From Aureococcus anophagefferens (lineage: Eukaryota > Sar > Pelagophyceae > Pelagomonadales > Pelagomonadaceae): a stretch of DNA of 64,000 nt. The notes below the pieces were generated by a model that was not told the DNA's origin, ran no database searches, and saw only the letters and a program-made list of their open reading frames with translations. Position numbers and translations under genes: made by a program. Shown here one piece after another: positions 42,874-53,199 of the stretch; position 1 is the first letter of the stretch; each line of letters starts with the position of its first letter. The stretch covers positions 824,994-888,993 of the forward strand of contig NW_008705567.1 in NCBI RefSeq assembly GCF_000186865.1, written 5' to 3'.

Positions 42874-43976
42874 ATGCGCGCAGGCCTGCTCTGTCTCGCG
42901 GCGTGCGCGCTCGGGCGAGAAACCGAGCTCATCCCCAAGGAGGGCGACCCGCTGGCGCCGGCGGGGGACCTCGCGCCGTCGGCGCCGCCGCTCCTGGACG
43001 AGGCGCTGTCGCACGCGCACAACCAGCGGATCGCTCAGCTCGAGCGCAACGCCAACGCGAAGCGCGCGGAGCGCACGGCCTGGCTCGGCACGGAGGAGGG
43101 CGCGTGGCACAAGCACGGTGCGTCCGTTCGCGCGCGCGCGACGCCGCCTATGAGCGCGCGCCGAACGCAGGCATGGTCTACCCGTGGCTGCTCTTCGCGC
43201 CCTACTACCCGTGCCTCTGGACGCTGTCCAAGGTGCCGACGGTGACGCGCCTCAAGGACGGCGGCAAGTGGGTCTGCGGCGCGCCGGAGCTCGAGGCCGC
43301 GCGCGCGGCCGACGAGGCCGCGCGCTGCGTCGCGTACAGCTTCGGCAGCCGCGGCGACACCTACTTCGAGAGCGCGCTCGTCGAGGCCGCGCCGTCCTGC
43401 GAGATCCACACCTTCGACAAGACGACCGTGGCCCAGCCCCACAGCCTCGCGACGTTCTGGGACCCGAAGGCGACGCCCGAGCCGGACCCCGTGGACCGCT
43501 TCTGGTTCCACCGCGGCTACCTGCTGCCCGAGGACGACGCGGCGGTGCCCGGGTGGACGCTGGCGACGATCATGGACGGGCTCGGGCACAGGCACGTCGA
43601 CATCCTCAAGGTCGACGTCGAGGGCTGGGAGTTCCGGGTCTTCCAGAACATCTTCAACGGCACGCGCGCGCCGCCGCGCGTCGGCCAGATCCTGCTCGAG
43701 GTCCACCCGGAGCGCTCCTTCGGCCCCGCGGACATCGACGACTTCTTCCGCCTCTTCGAGGACCTCGGCTTCCGGCTCATCTCCCTGGAGCCCATCGGCG
43801 CGAACGTCATGCCGCCGCACCCGGGACAAAAGGAGCAGACCGCGGCCGAGGTCGTCTTCGTCCACCGGTCCTGGACCCCCGAGGGCTTCGCCCGCGCGCG
43901 CCGCGGGCACCCGCGGCAGCACCGGGACCCGCGGCCCGCGGACGTCCGTCGATCGCGCGCGCGCGTCCGAGTTTAG
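42874..43976 (+). CDS. METTL24/FkbM-type methyltransferase-like protein
   Basis: Two exons (42874-43117, 43171-43976) give 349 aa. The first exon encodes a leader (MRAGLLCLAACALG) suggesting secretion or Golgi targeting. The second contains CVAYSFGSRGDTYFESALVE, CEIHTFDKT, WTLATIMDGLGHRHVDILKV and DVEGWEF. These match the METTL24/Methyltransf_21 pattern, in which the Asp in HxFD and the KxDxEG motif line the S-adenosylmethionine pocket. The intron is ordinary: donor GTGCGTCCG, acceptor CGAACGCAG, 53 nt, in frame (KHG-MVYPW). The substrate is unknown. It converges on the Tudor-like gene with 11 bases between the stops. Confidence 0.82.
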
Positions 43977-43987
43977 TCGGGCCGAGT

Positions 43988-45308
43988 TTAGTCCGTCGGC
44001 GCCGCGAACATGGGGTTCTTCTCGCCGTAGGAGACGTAGGCGTCGTTCGCGACGGTGTAGGTCGGCTCCGTCGCGTCCGCGGCCGGATCGAAGTAGACCG
44101 CGTGGATCTCCCGCTTGAGCAGGGCGGACCCGCGCCTACCAAGCACGACGGTGACAATTTTTCATTGCTTTCCCACCCCGAATCTCTCGAAAAATCGTCA
44201 CAGGACGCGGACCCGCGCTCCTCGACGACGTCGAACTTGAGCAGCGTCGGCTTGAGCTCCATGCAGCCGAGCGACAGCGCGACGGCGAAGAAGTGCCTGC
44301 GACGCGCGCGCGGGTCCCCGCGGCGACGCGCGACGCAAGGCGGCGCGACGTCCGAAATGCGTCCGCTTGGGACGGGCCGCATCGAGTCCGCCCGAAGGAC
44401 GCGGGCGCGCGCTCGAGCCGCAGCTTCTTCTTCTCGCCCTTGGCGACGCCGAGCGCGCCCGGCCCGAGGAGGTCGCGGACCGCCGCGATCATGCCCTTCT
44501 CGCCGCCGTGCTGCGACGGCCCCGTGTACCCGAGCCAGAAGCCGTCGTGGAAGTTCGCGAGGGCGTAGACGTCGCCCTTGAAGCGCTTCTTCCCGACGGT
44601 CAGCGTCACGGTGAAGACGGCGGACTGGCCCTCGCAGCCGCCGCACTCGCGCCACGCGTCGTCGGCCTCGGCGTGGTCCCAGCGGCCGCCCTTGTTCTCG
44701 TAGATGTCCGTCGTGTCGAAGGACGTCGCCACGGCGAGCGTCGCGTCGCTGTTGACGGTCCAGACGGCTTTTGCGGTGGCGTTGCGGTGGAGGTAGCGGC
44801 GGGTGGGGGTCGGCTTCTTGACCTCGCACGTCGGGCGCGCGGGCTCGAAGCTCGTGAGCTCCAGCAAATCAAGCCAGTCGACGTCGGCGACGACGGGCCG
44901 GAGCTCGTCGAGGATCTTGGCCTGGAGCTTCTGCAGCTTCTTCGTCGGCTTTTTTTCCGTCTTCTGCGGAGCCTTGGTCGCCTTGGTCGCCTTGCTCACC
45001 GTCGCCTTCTTTGCCGCGGCGGGCTTCTTCTTCTTCTTCGGCGCGGGCTCCGCCGGCGCGGGCGCGGGCGGGCGCGCCCTGGGCGTGGCGGCGACGGGGG
45101 CCGGCGGGCGGCTCCGCGACGCGCGGCTCGCGCGCAGGCGCGCGACGGCGTCGGCGTCGCCGAGCGCGATGGGCTCCTCGAACATCTTAAATTTGCGGTC
45201 CGAGTACTTGAACCACAGCGTGTGGGCGTCGCGGCGGGTGACGTAGCCTGCATACCACTCTCCATTCACCTCGTAGTCGACGTAGTCGCCGGGCTGGGCG
45301 TCGTCCAT
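43988..45308 (-). CDS. Tudor/agenet-like N-terminal domain protein, three exons
   Basis: Exons 45308-44413, 44296-44219 and 44135-43988 give 373 aa. The start (GDYVDYEVNGEWYAGYVTRR, then LWFKYSDRKF) looks like a Tudor/agenet barrel, a chromatin or methyl-mark reader fold. A basic Lys/Ala/Pro linker follows (KKKKKPAAAKKATVSKATK). The C-terminal half (TAKAVWTVNSDATLAVATSF, SAVFTVTLTVGKKRFKGDVY, LLKREIHAVYFDP) reads as beta-rich and is unassigned. Both introns need GC donors to keep frame. One (44297-44412) is ordinary with donor GCGCGCGC. The other (44136-44218) is the short family C element. Likely nuclear; function unknown. Confidence 0.7.
44136..44218 (-). mobile_element. Short introner-like element C1 with GC donor
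   Basis: 83 nt. GCGCGGGTCCGC is duplicated on both sides (44207-44218 and 44124-44135). The inserted part starts near TGTGACGATTTTT and near its end carries AAAAATTGTCACC, an imperfect inverted repeat, ending GGTAG. Removal restores VVEERGSALLKREI. Unrelated in sequence to families A and B. Confidence 0.8.
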
Positions 45309-45445
45309 AGTCTCGTGATAGTTGCTTCAAGTGGTGGGCAGCGTGTTCAAATTGAACTTCAATACGGACTTCATTCATTCGACGACCTCAGTCGGGGCGC
45401 GCGCTATCCAGCTTGTTCGCGCTGCCGTCGTTGCAAGGATCAAAA

Positions 45446-46126
45446 ATGCCGCGCGACGTGCGCGTGTCGCTCTACGACGTCCTGGGCGTCGCGCGCGACG
45501 CGTCCGCAGCGGAGATCAAGCAGGCCTACCGCAAGCGGGCGCTGCTCAGCCATCCCGACAAGAATCCCGGCGATTGCGACGCCGTCGATCGCTTCCTGCG
45601 CGCGACGCTGGCCTATGAGATTCTTCGTGATCCGGCGAAGCGCGAACGCTACGACGACGGCGACGGCGACGAGGCGACGATCTTCGCCGGCCGCGGCTTC
45701 GACGGCGCCTGCGACCTCTTCGACGCGAACGTCGGCGACCGCCTCATGCGCCAGTGGCGGCCCGGCGCGGTCGTGTCCGGCGTGCTCGTCGCACACGGAA
45801 AGCGGACGTGGATCACCATCCACGCCGACGGCTCGACGACGGAGCGCGAGCGGCGGGAGGCGCTCGCGATCGAAGAGGCGCTGCCCGACTGCGGCCACCG
45901 CGGCTGCGGCAAGGCGCCCGTCTTCTTCTCGTCCATGAAGGTCGAGGAGGTCGCCGCCGACGGCACCTTCGAGCTCGCCAGCTCGTGGAGCGCGAGCTGC
46001 GACGCGCGCGTCGCCGCGGACGGCTCGCCGCTCGCGCTCACGCACGCGTGGGGCGCGAGCTGCGAGCGCATGCGCCCGACGCCCGTCGCCTGGGACACGA
46101 TGTCCCTGCGGCGGCGCGCGAGGTAA
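45446..46126 (+). CDS. DnaJ (J-domain) protein
   Basis: Single exon, 226 aa. Residues 8-68 are a J domain: LYDVLGVARDASAAEIKQAY, the HPD loop in LLSHPDKNPGD, then YEILRDPAKRERYDD. It should stimulate Hsp70 ATPase. There is no Gly/Phe-rich or zinc-finger region, so it is a class C protein. The remainder (HGKRTWITIHADGSTTERER, CGHRGCGKAPVFFSSMKVEE) is a small beta-rich domain that I do not recognise. No signal peptide, so probably cytosolic or nuclear. It shares a 137-base divergent region with the Tudor-like gene. Confidence 0.9.
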   Translation: MPRDVRVSLYDVLGVARDASAAEIKQAYRKRALLSHPDKNPGDCDAVDRFLRATLAYEILRDPAKRERYDDGDGDEATIFAGRGFDGACDLFDANVGDRLMRQWRPGAVVSGVLVAHGKRTWITIHADGSTTERERREALAIEEALPDCGHRGCGKAPVFFSSMKVEEVAADGTFELASSWSASCDARVAADGSPLALTHAWGASCERMRPTPVAWDTMSLRRRAR

Positions 46127-46237
46127 CGTTTAGTAAATACTTTGGTCGCCATACCAGTCAAGTGGTGGGGAGCTGATTTTGATCGCCTGTGCCAGGCTGG
46201 GCATCTCTGTGGCGAAAGCGGAATCGAGCGCCAAAAT

Positions 46238-46975
46238 ATGGAGTCGCCGTCGGTTAATGAAGACGCGTGTGTGGCCGTATCGAACAATAATGAGGAGAAG
46301 CTGCGCGACGCGCTTGGGCGCGGCGCGGACCCAAACTTCCGATTTCGCGATTCGAGAGCGGATTTCACTTTGCTCACGTACGCCGCCTGCTTCGGGTTGG
46401 ACGGATGCTGCTATTTGCTCTTGGCACGAGGCGCGGACCCGAATCTTTCAGACGGGTGTATAGCACCCCTACACGGTGCCTCTTCTTCTTCCAGTTGGCG
46501 AACGGGCGAAGGGCCGACTGTAGTCGCCGAGCGGTGTGCGTGCGTACGCCATCTTCTGGACGCGGGCGCGGACCCAAACCTTCTTGACTCGTATGGAGAA
46601 ATCGCTCTCCACCTCGCTTGTAGTACAGACGCGGAAATAGAAACGGTAAAGCTTCTCATTCAGCGCGGTGCGAACGTCGAATTGAAAGACGGATCCGGTT
46701 TTACGCCTTTGGCATGCGCCGTCGTCGACAATCGCCGGAACAAGGCCTTATTCATGCTTCGCGCCGGCGCGAGACCGCAAGCCTTGCTGTACGGATTTGT
46801 CACCCCGCGTAACTGTGACATCAACGACTACATGATCAACATACTGAACGACGGCGGCTGGGCGGCGCGCGCGCAGAAACACCAGGACGCTTGCCTGCGC
46901 GTGGTCTCCCGCTGCGCGCCGCTCCCTCGCGACGTCATGCTCTCCATCGTCTCCTACTGGTCGCTCCCACACTAG
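46238..46975 (+). CDS. Ankyrin-repeat protein
   Basis: About 245 aa from the Met at 46238; an in-frame Met at 46142 would add 32 residues. Four to five ankyrin repeats are visible (LRDALGRGADPNF, CCYLLLARGADPNLSDG, VRHLLDAGADPNLLDSYGEI, VKLLIQRGANVELKDGSGFT, LFMLRAGARPQA). The C-terminus ends LPRDVMLSIVSYWSLPH, which resembles the start of an F-box/SOCS-like helix. It is a protein-interaction scaffold, possibly a ubiquitin ligase adaptor. Codon use is less GC-biased than in neighbouring genes. It converges on the zinc-finger gene. Confidence 0.88.
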   Translation: MESPSVNEDACVAVSNNNEEKLRDALGRGADPNFRFRDSRADFTLLTYAACFGLDGCCYLLLARGADPNLSDGCIAPLHGASSSSSWRTGEGPTVVAERCACVRHLLDAGADPNLLDSYGEIALHLACSTDAEIETVKLLIQRGANVELKDGSGFTPLACAVVDNRRNKALFMLRAGARPQALLYGFVTPRNCDINDYMINILNDGGWAARAQKHQDACLRVVSRCAPLPRDVMLSIVSYWSLPH

Positions 46976-47005
46976 AGAATTCGCCGGGGTGCCACATGAA
47001 ATAAC

Positions 47006-49928
47006 TTAGGACCCCCCGCCCGCCTCATCCACGTCGAAGCCCGGGTAGCCGGACGAGAACGTCGACTCGCGCATGCTCCGGCCCGGCGGCGGCTTCGCGA
47101 CGACCTTGGAGTGCATCCGGAAGTCGCCGATCGCCGCCGACGTCGGCTTCGGCGTGCGCTCCAGCGCCGCCCGCTCGGCGTTGACGCGGACCTCGCGCGC
47201 GCGGCCGACGCCGCGGCCCGTCCGCTGCGGCAGGCTCGCGAGCGCGTCGTCGCGCGCGGAGCTCGCGTGCATCTGCAGGAGGACGGACCGCCGCTCCAGC
47301 GCGACCTCGAGCGCCCGCGCCTCGAGCCGCCGCAGGTCGTCCTCGAGCGCGCCGACCGTCGCCACGCGCGACGTCTCGCGGTCCCGGAGCCCCTCGGCCA
47401 ATTTCCGCCGCTCGCGGATGCGCTTCGCGGCGGCGTCGCGCTCGTCGTCCTCCGCGAGGCGCGCGGCCGTCCGCGCCGCGGTCTCCGGCGGCGGCGCGCC
47501 GGAGTCGCCGAGGCGGCTCGACACCTTGGCCGCCAGGGGCGGCGGCCCTTTTTTGGCCTCCGCCTCGTCGACGGCCGCGTCCTCGGCGCGCGCCTTCGCC
47601 ATCGCGCGCATGACCTCCTCCACCGACGGCTTCGGCCGCCGCCGCAGCAGCTTCTGGGCCACGGTCGTCGCCCGCGACTGGACCCAGAACGCCGCGAGCT
47701 TCGTGGGCCAGCGCTTCCGGCCGCGCGCGTTCTGGCACGTGAGAGCGTGCGCGGGCGCGTCGACCGCGCAGCAGGTCCGATCGCAATAAAAAACAACCCC
47801 GCAGAGGTGGCAGGGCCGCATGGGCGCGCCGTCGGACCCGTAGAAGGACCGCAGGCCGCAGGCGTTGCACTGCGCGAGCGCGACCGCGGAGCCGACGCGG
47901 CCCTCCCAGCGGTCGTGCTCGTCGCGCTCGCGGCGCCCTTTCGAGGTCAGCTGGTCCCGCGCCGGGTCCCGGTCCGTCGCCCCCGTCCAGGCCTCGCGCC
48001 GCCGCGGCTTCGCCTCCGCCCGGTCGTCGTCGTAGAGCGCGGTCCGCGCGGCGAACGCGTCGACGACGTTCCTGCCCTCGACGCCGTGCTCGCGGAGCCG
48101 CGACGCCTTCTTGCGGTAGATGCCCTCGAGGGCCTTGCGGATCTTCGCGTTGTAGAGCCGGTTCTCCCGGTCCGCCTTTTTGCGGCGCGCGGCCGCGTGG
48201 CAGTGCTTGGGCTGGCCCGTCGGCGCGGGCCGCGTCCGCATCGTCGGCTTCATCTTCGCGATCTTGCCCCCGAGCTCCCGGTTCCGCCGGTCGCGCTCGT
48301 CGGCGAGCACGCGCCGCTTGTAGGCCGACTGCCAGCTCAGGGCCTTGCCCCGGAAGGGCGCCCGGTCGACGTAGGCGTCGTCGAGGCGCCGGTCCGCGCC
48401 CTCGAGGCGCGTCGACCGCACCTCGCGCAGCGCGTTGAACACGGCGCCGAAGAGCGTAAAGTCCGCGGGCGTGTGCTCGCAGAGCTCGGCGCCGACGGCG
48501 ACGACGGCGCAGTCCGTGATGGTCACGCCGCCGAGGACGCCGGGGACGAGGTCCGGGCAGGGGACACCGCGGTCCTCGAGCTGTTTGGACGTCGCCAGCG
48601 CGCCGCGGGACGCGCCCAGCAGGCCGTCCTTCGTCGCGCGCGCGATGCGCGGGTTCGGGATGCCGAAGACGCGCCCCGTGATCGCCAGCGTCGCGCCCTT
48701 GTCCAGCACCTCGACGTGCGTGATCCGCACCTTGGCCGCGTCCGCGCGTCCCCGCGTCGCGAGCCACGCCCGCAGCGCGGCGTCCGCGGGCTCCGCGAGG
48801 CCGCCGTCCAGGGCCAGCAGCAGCCGGTCCGTCGTCGCCTCGACGGCCGCCGTGCCCGCGAAGCGCACGGTCGTGCAGCCGCCGAGGTGGTGCTTCCGGA
48901 GCTTGTCCTGCCTGTGTGGAAATCAACCAGTGGAACGCCCTGTCCGGCAAAAACTTGAAACCTCTCTATCTCGATCAAATCGAAGTCGATTCGGCTGATT
49001 GTTGGACAAATCGATTGCTCTCGTCGAGTTCTCGAAGCACAGCTGAGGTGCTTGTGTCGAACCTTTCGAATAAGCGCACATTGAAGTCGGGTCGAATATT
49101 TGATTTCACACAGTGTCCCGCTCCACGAAGTCGCGGTCGCAGAACGCGCAGCGCGGGCACGTCGACTTCCAGATGGCGAAGGCCTCGGCCGAGTAGGCGT
49201 CGCGCGCCGCGTCGCTCGAGGTCGCGTCCGGGAGCGGCAGGTGGGGCGGGTCCGGCGGCGTCGCCCTCGCGACGGCCAAAGGCGGCGGGTCGTCGCCGAA
49301 GAGGTCGCGGTCGCGCGCGACGCGTAGCGCGGCCGCCGCGTCCTCCCGCCACCGCTCCAGGCACCGCGGCACGTGGAGCCGCACGCTCGCGACGAGGCAG
49401 CGCCGGCCGCAGAGGTAGCAGACGACGCCCGTCGTCTTCGGGGGCGGCGCGACGGAGTCGTCGTCGGCGGCGGCCGGCGGGCAGCACGCGGCCTCGTGCT
49501 TGCGGAGCGCCGCGGCGCCCGCGGGCGTCGCCCCGAAGCGCGCGCCGCAGCCGGCGCACTGGGGCGCGGCGACGCAGGATGTGGCGTGGGCCGCGAGCTT
49601 GCGGCCGTCGGCGAAGGTCCGCCCGCACGCGCCGCACGTCGCCGGCGCGGCGCTCTCGAGCTGCGCGAGCGCCGCCGCGGACCAGGCCGCGAGGACGGCG
49701 TCGGACGCGCCCGGGCCCGGGAGCCGCGCGAAGGCCATGTCCGGCAATCCCCGGCGCCAGGCCGTCGGGCGGTAGCGGTCCCGGCGCGCCCAGCGCCGCC
49801 GGCAGGCCGCGACGTGCTCAAGGATGGACCGCTCGGACTCGCGCGTCGACCCGCAGGTGTAGCACATGCGCACGAGGGGCCGCTCGGAGAAGGCCTCCTC
49901 GCCCGTTTCCTCCGCCTCCTCGTCGTCG

Positions 49929-49961
<33 letters not shown>

Positions 49962-52900
49962 AGGAGGTCGTCGTCGCGCGCGTCCGGCGGCGCCGCCGGC
50001 GCCTCGTCGCCGATGTCGTACTCGAGCAGCGCGGGCGGCGCCGGCGGCGGCTTCTGGTCCGCCGCGGGCACCTCGTCCTCGACGGCGCGCCACTTCTCGA
50101 GGCACGCCCGGTAGTGGAAGGGCAGCGACTTCTTCGAGAGGACGCGCTTGCCGCAGAGGTGGCAGACGACGCCGCCCTGGGTGTCGCCCGTCGGCGGCAG
50201 GTCCGCCTCGAAGTCCGCGAGCCGCTTCGCGCTCTCGCGCTTTGCCAGGATCTGCGGGCAGCAGCTCGCCATGTGCTTGAGCAGCTTCGCCTCGCCCTCG
50301 AACGTGCGGCCGCACCTCTCCCCGGGGCACGTCGCGGCCGCGGACTCGCGCCTCGCTTTGACGGCGTCGTTCCAGGCGGCGACGGCGTCCGGCGACGCGT
50401 CGACGGTCGGGAGCGCCAGGCCCCTGGGCGGTTTCGGGAGCGCCGGCCGCCGGTGCTTCGGCTCGAGGGCCGCCGCGGCGCGGAAGCGCGCCTCGCACTG
50501 CTTCGCGTGAAACCTCAAACCCGCGAGCGTCGCGAGCGTCTTCCCGCAGACGTGGCACGCGGGGCTCAGGGCGTGGGCCGCCCGGGGCCGGTCGCCGTCG
50601 TCCGGCGGCGCGGTGAAGGCCTCGAGGAGCGCCGGGCAGCACGTCTTCGCGTGCTTGTCGCGGGCCTCGGGGTCCTCGAAGGTCCGCGCGCAGCCGTAGC
50701 ACTTCGCCGCGCAGCTCTCCCGCCGGAGCCGCGCGGCCTCGGCCTCGTACTCGTCCGCGAGCGCCGGGTCACCGCGCGGCGGCGGCCACAGGTGGGGCGG
50801 CGGGAACTCCAACTTCCGCCGCGCGGTCGGCGGCAGCGCGTCGTTCTCGATGCGCCACCGCTTTTCGCAGGCGACGATGTGGCGCCCGACGCTCGCGGAC
50901 CCGTAGCGCTTGCCGCAGATGAAGCAGGGCACCGTCGGGTCCGGCGCGCCGCTCGGGACGCGGTGGAACTCGGGCTCCGCGTCGCTCGCGTCCGCGTCGC
51001 TCAGCCGGTCGACGAATTCCGGGCAGCAGCGGTCGCAGTGCTTCTTCCGCGCCGCGAGGCGCTCGAAGCCCCGGCCGCAGCCCGGGCAGGCGTGGACCTG
51101 GCGCGGATCCTGGCGGCTCTCCTGGACCGCCGCGTTCCACGCGTCCAGCGCGGGGCCCGGCGCGCGCGGCAGCGGCAGGTCGGGCCAGGGCGGCGGCGGC
51201 CGCCGCTTGTCCGCGGGCCGCGTCGACTCCGCGGAGATCCAGGCCCGCTTGCAGCCGTCGAGGTGGCGCAGCAGGGACCCGAGGAGGGCGCGCTTCCCGC
51301 AGATCGGGCAGAGCGCCGCGGCGTCCTTCGGCGCCTTCGCCTCCTTGGCCCGTTTCAGGTCGTCCTGCTGCTTTCGCCACGCGGCGCCGTCGCCGCAGCG
51401 CCTGAAGTGGGCGTCGCGCCGCTCGCGGTCCGCGAAGGACCGGCCGCAGTTGTCGCAGGCGCAGACCGTGACGCCGTCGAAGATGGCCCGCGCGGCCGCG
51501 TTCCAGCCGTCGAGCAGCGCCGCGGCGGCCGCGTCCGCGGCGGCCGCGGCGCCGCCGTCGACGTCGTCGGGGGCCATGTTTCGTCGCGCGTAGTAGTCGT
51601 GGTCGCCCGGCGGCTTCGGCAGGTCCGGCCCCCTGGGCCGCGGGCGCATGGGCTCGGACACGGGCCGCGCGCGCTCCGCGAGGTCCCACCGCGTCTTGCA
51701 CCGCGCGAGGTGCCTGTGAATCAAATCTTCAAGCTGACTTCAATGTGTGCGCAATCGACGGTTTGGACCAAACTCTTTCGCCGTGCTTCGAGAACTCGAC
51801 GAGGGCAATCGATTCGTCCAAAAATCAGCCGAATCGACTTCGACTTGACCGAGATAGAGAGTTCTGAAGTTTGGTGGGGACCCTCCGAACCAGTGGTTGA
51901 TTTCCACACAGCGAGGTGCCGCCGCAGCGACCCCACGAGGCAGGGCTTCCCGCAGAGGTAGCAGACGGCGCCGTGGGGCTCCAGGCACACGGCGTCGCTG
52001 CGCGCCGCGCCGCTCTTGCCGTCGACCCAGGGCGGCGCGGGCGCGGGCGGCCGCGGCGACGGCGGCGCCTCGGCCTCCTCCTCGAGCGCGCAGCGCCGCT
52101 CGTGGCTCGCGCGGGCGTCGGGGTCCGCGAAGCGCCGGCCGCAGTGGCGGCACTGGGCCCGGCGGCCCCGGCGGCTCGTGGTCACGTAGACGCGCGCGGC
52201 GAGCACGTTGTACGCGTCCAACGCCGCGCGGTGCGCGGCCTTGGCCTCCGAGTCCAGCCGGTCCTCCTCGACGGCGACGGGCAGGTCCGTCGGCGGCGGC
52301 GGGAGCGGCAGCCGCTGCGCCTCGGGCCGCAGTTTCTCCGCGAAGACCCAGCGCGCCTCGCACTTGTCGAGGTGGTGGTCCAGCGACGCGACGAAAGCCG
52401 CGGAGCCGCAGAGGTGGCAGACCGCGGCCTTCGTGCCCACGGCCTTCAGACAGGAGTTCACGGCGGGGTCGACGTCGACGGCGAAGACGTGGTCCGGCCG
52501 ATCGGTCTGGTCGCCGCCCCAGGCCTTGGCGCCGAGCACGGACGGCGCCGTCCGATCGTCGAAGACCGCGCCCGCGCCGGGCGGCCGCTGCTTCGTCGGC
52601 GGCCCGCCGAGGCAGCGCTTCGCGTGGGCGTCGCGCGCGGCGACGGACGCGAAGCGCCGGTCGCACTGGCCGCAGCGCGGCAGCGACTCCGTGAAGGCGA
52701 CCTTGGCCGCCGCGTTCCACGCGCGGATCGCCGCGGCGTCGGACGCGGCGTCGGGCACGGCGACCTTCGGCGCCACGGGGACGGCCGTCGCGGCCTCGCC
52801 GGCCTCGAGCTCGAGGCGGTGCGCGGCCTCGGCGAGGCGCTCGCACTTGGCGAGGTGGAGCCGCAGCGACGACGCCGACAGCACGCGCTGGCCGCAGATG

Positions 52901-53061
52901 TAGCAGATGCAGCGGCCCCGCTCGTCGTCGGGGTCGCCATCCTTCTTCGGCGGGGCCGCGTGGCGCGGCCGCGTCGACTTCCGGAGGCAGTGCTCGAGGT
53001 GCGCGCCGAGCGCCAACTCGTCCGGGAAGCTCTCGAGGCAGACGGGGCAGCTCTGCGACAT
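47006..53061 (-). CDS. Giant C2HC zinc-finger protein (about 19 fingers) with MYND-like cluster
   Basis: Three exons (53061-51920, 51713-49122, 48911-47006) give 1,879 aa in frame. About nineteen C2HC fingers run through the first ~1,300 residues. Two alternating types occur: CxxCGRxFxxxxxxxxHxxxC (CDNCGRSFADRERRDAHFRR, then C) and CYLCGKxxLxxSLxxHLxxC (CYLCGKPCLVGSLRRHLARC). This implies duplication of a two-finger unit. The last finger (CAFCDRDFVE-QDKLRKHHLGGC) is split by introner B6, and the RRHLARC finger by B7; both are whole only after splicing. After a region of unknown fold comes a MYND-like cluster (CNACGLRSFYG...CHLCGVVFYCDRTCC) and a charged helical tail. Comparable fingers occur in ZC2HC1/ZNF474-type proteins. 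Ligand unknown. Confidence 0.85.
48912..49121 (-). mobile_element. Introner element B6 with GC donor
   Basis: 210 nt. Targets GCGGGACA and GCAGGACA differ at one base. Ends CTGTGTGAAATCAAA and TTGATTTCCACACAG in the gene's sense; body reversed relative to the gene. Splicing from GC restores the zinc finger DFVEQDKLRKHH. Confidence 0.94.
51714..51919 (-). mobile_element. Introner element B7 with GC donor
   Basis: 206 nt. Target GCACCTCG is perfectly duplicated (51912-51919 and 51706-51713). Starts CTGTGTGGAAATCAACC; ends TTGATTCACAG. Splicing from GC restores the zinc finger SLRRHLARCK. Confidence 0.95.
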
Positions 53062-53117
53062 TAGCTCATCGTCTCATTTTTGACGGGGCAGCTCTGCGAC
53101 ATTAGCTCATCGTCTCA
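53041..53117. repeat. 41-bp tandem duplication over a start codon
   Basis: GACGGGGCAGCTCTGCGACA and the following bases up to CGTCTCAT occur at 53041-53077 and again at 53082-53118, offset 41. The unit includes the zinc-finger gene's ATG (53061) and its first codons, so a second ATG lies at 53102 out of frame. Confidence 0.9.
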
Positions 53118-53199
53118 TGATTTTGAACAGTTGAGCGGCTTGTTGTAGTTCAATTGTGACTTATTGTACGTTCGTTCGGCTGTGTCCAGGTCTGACATC

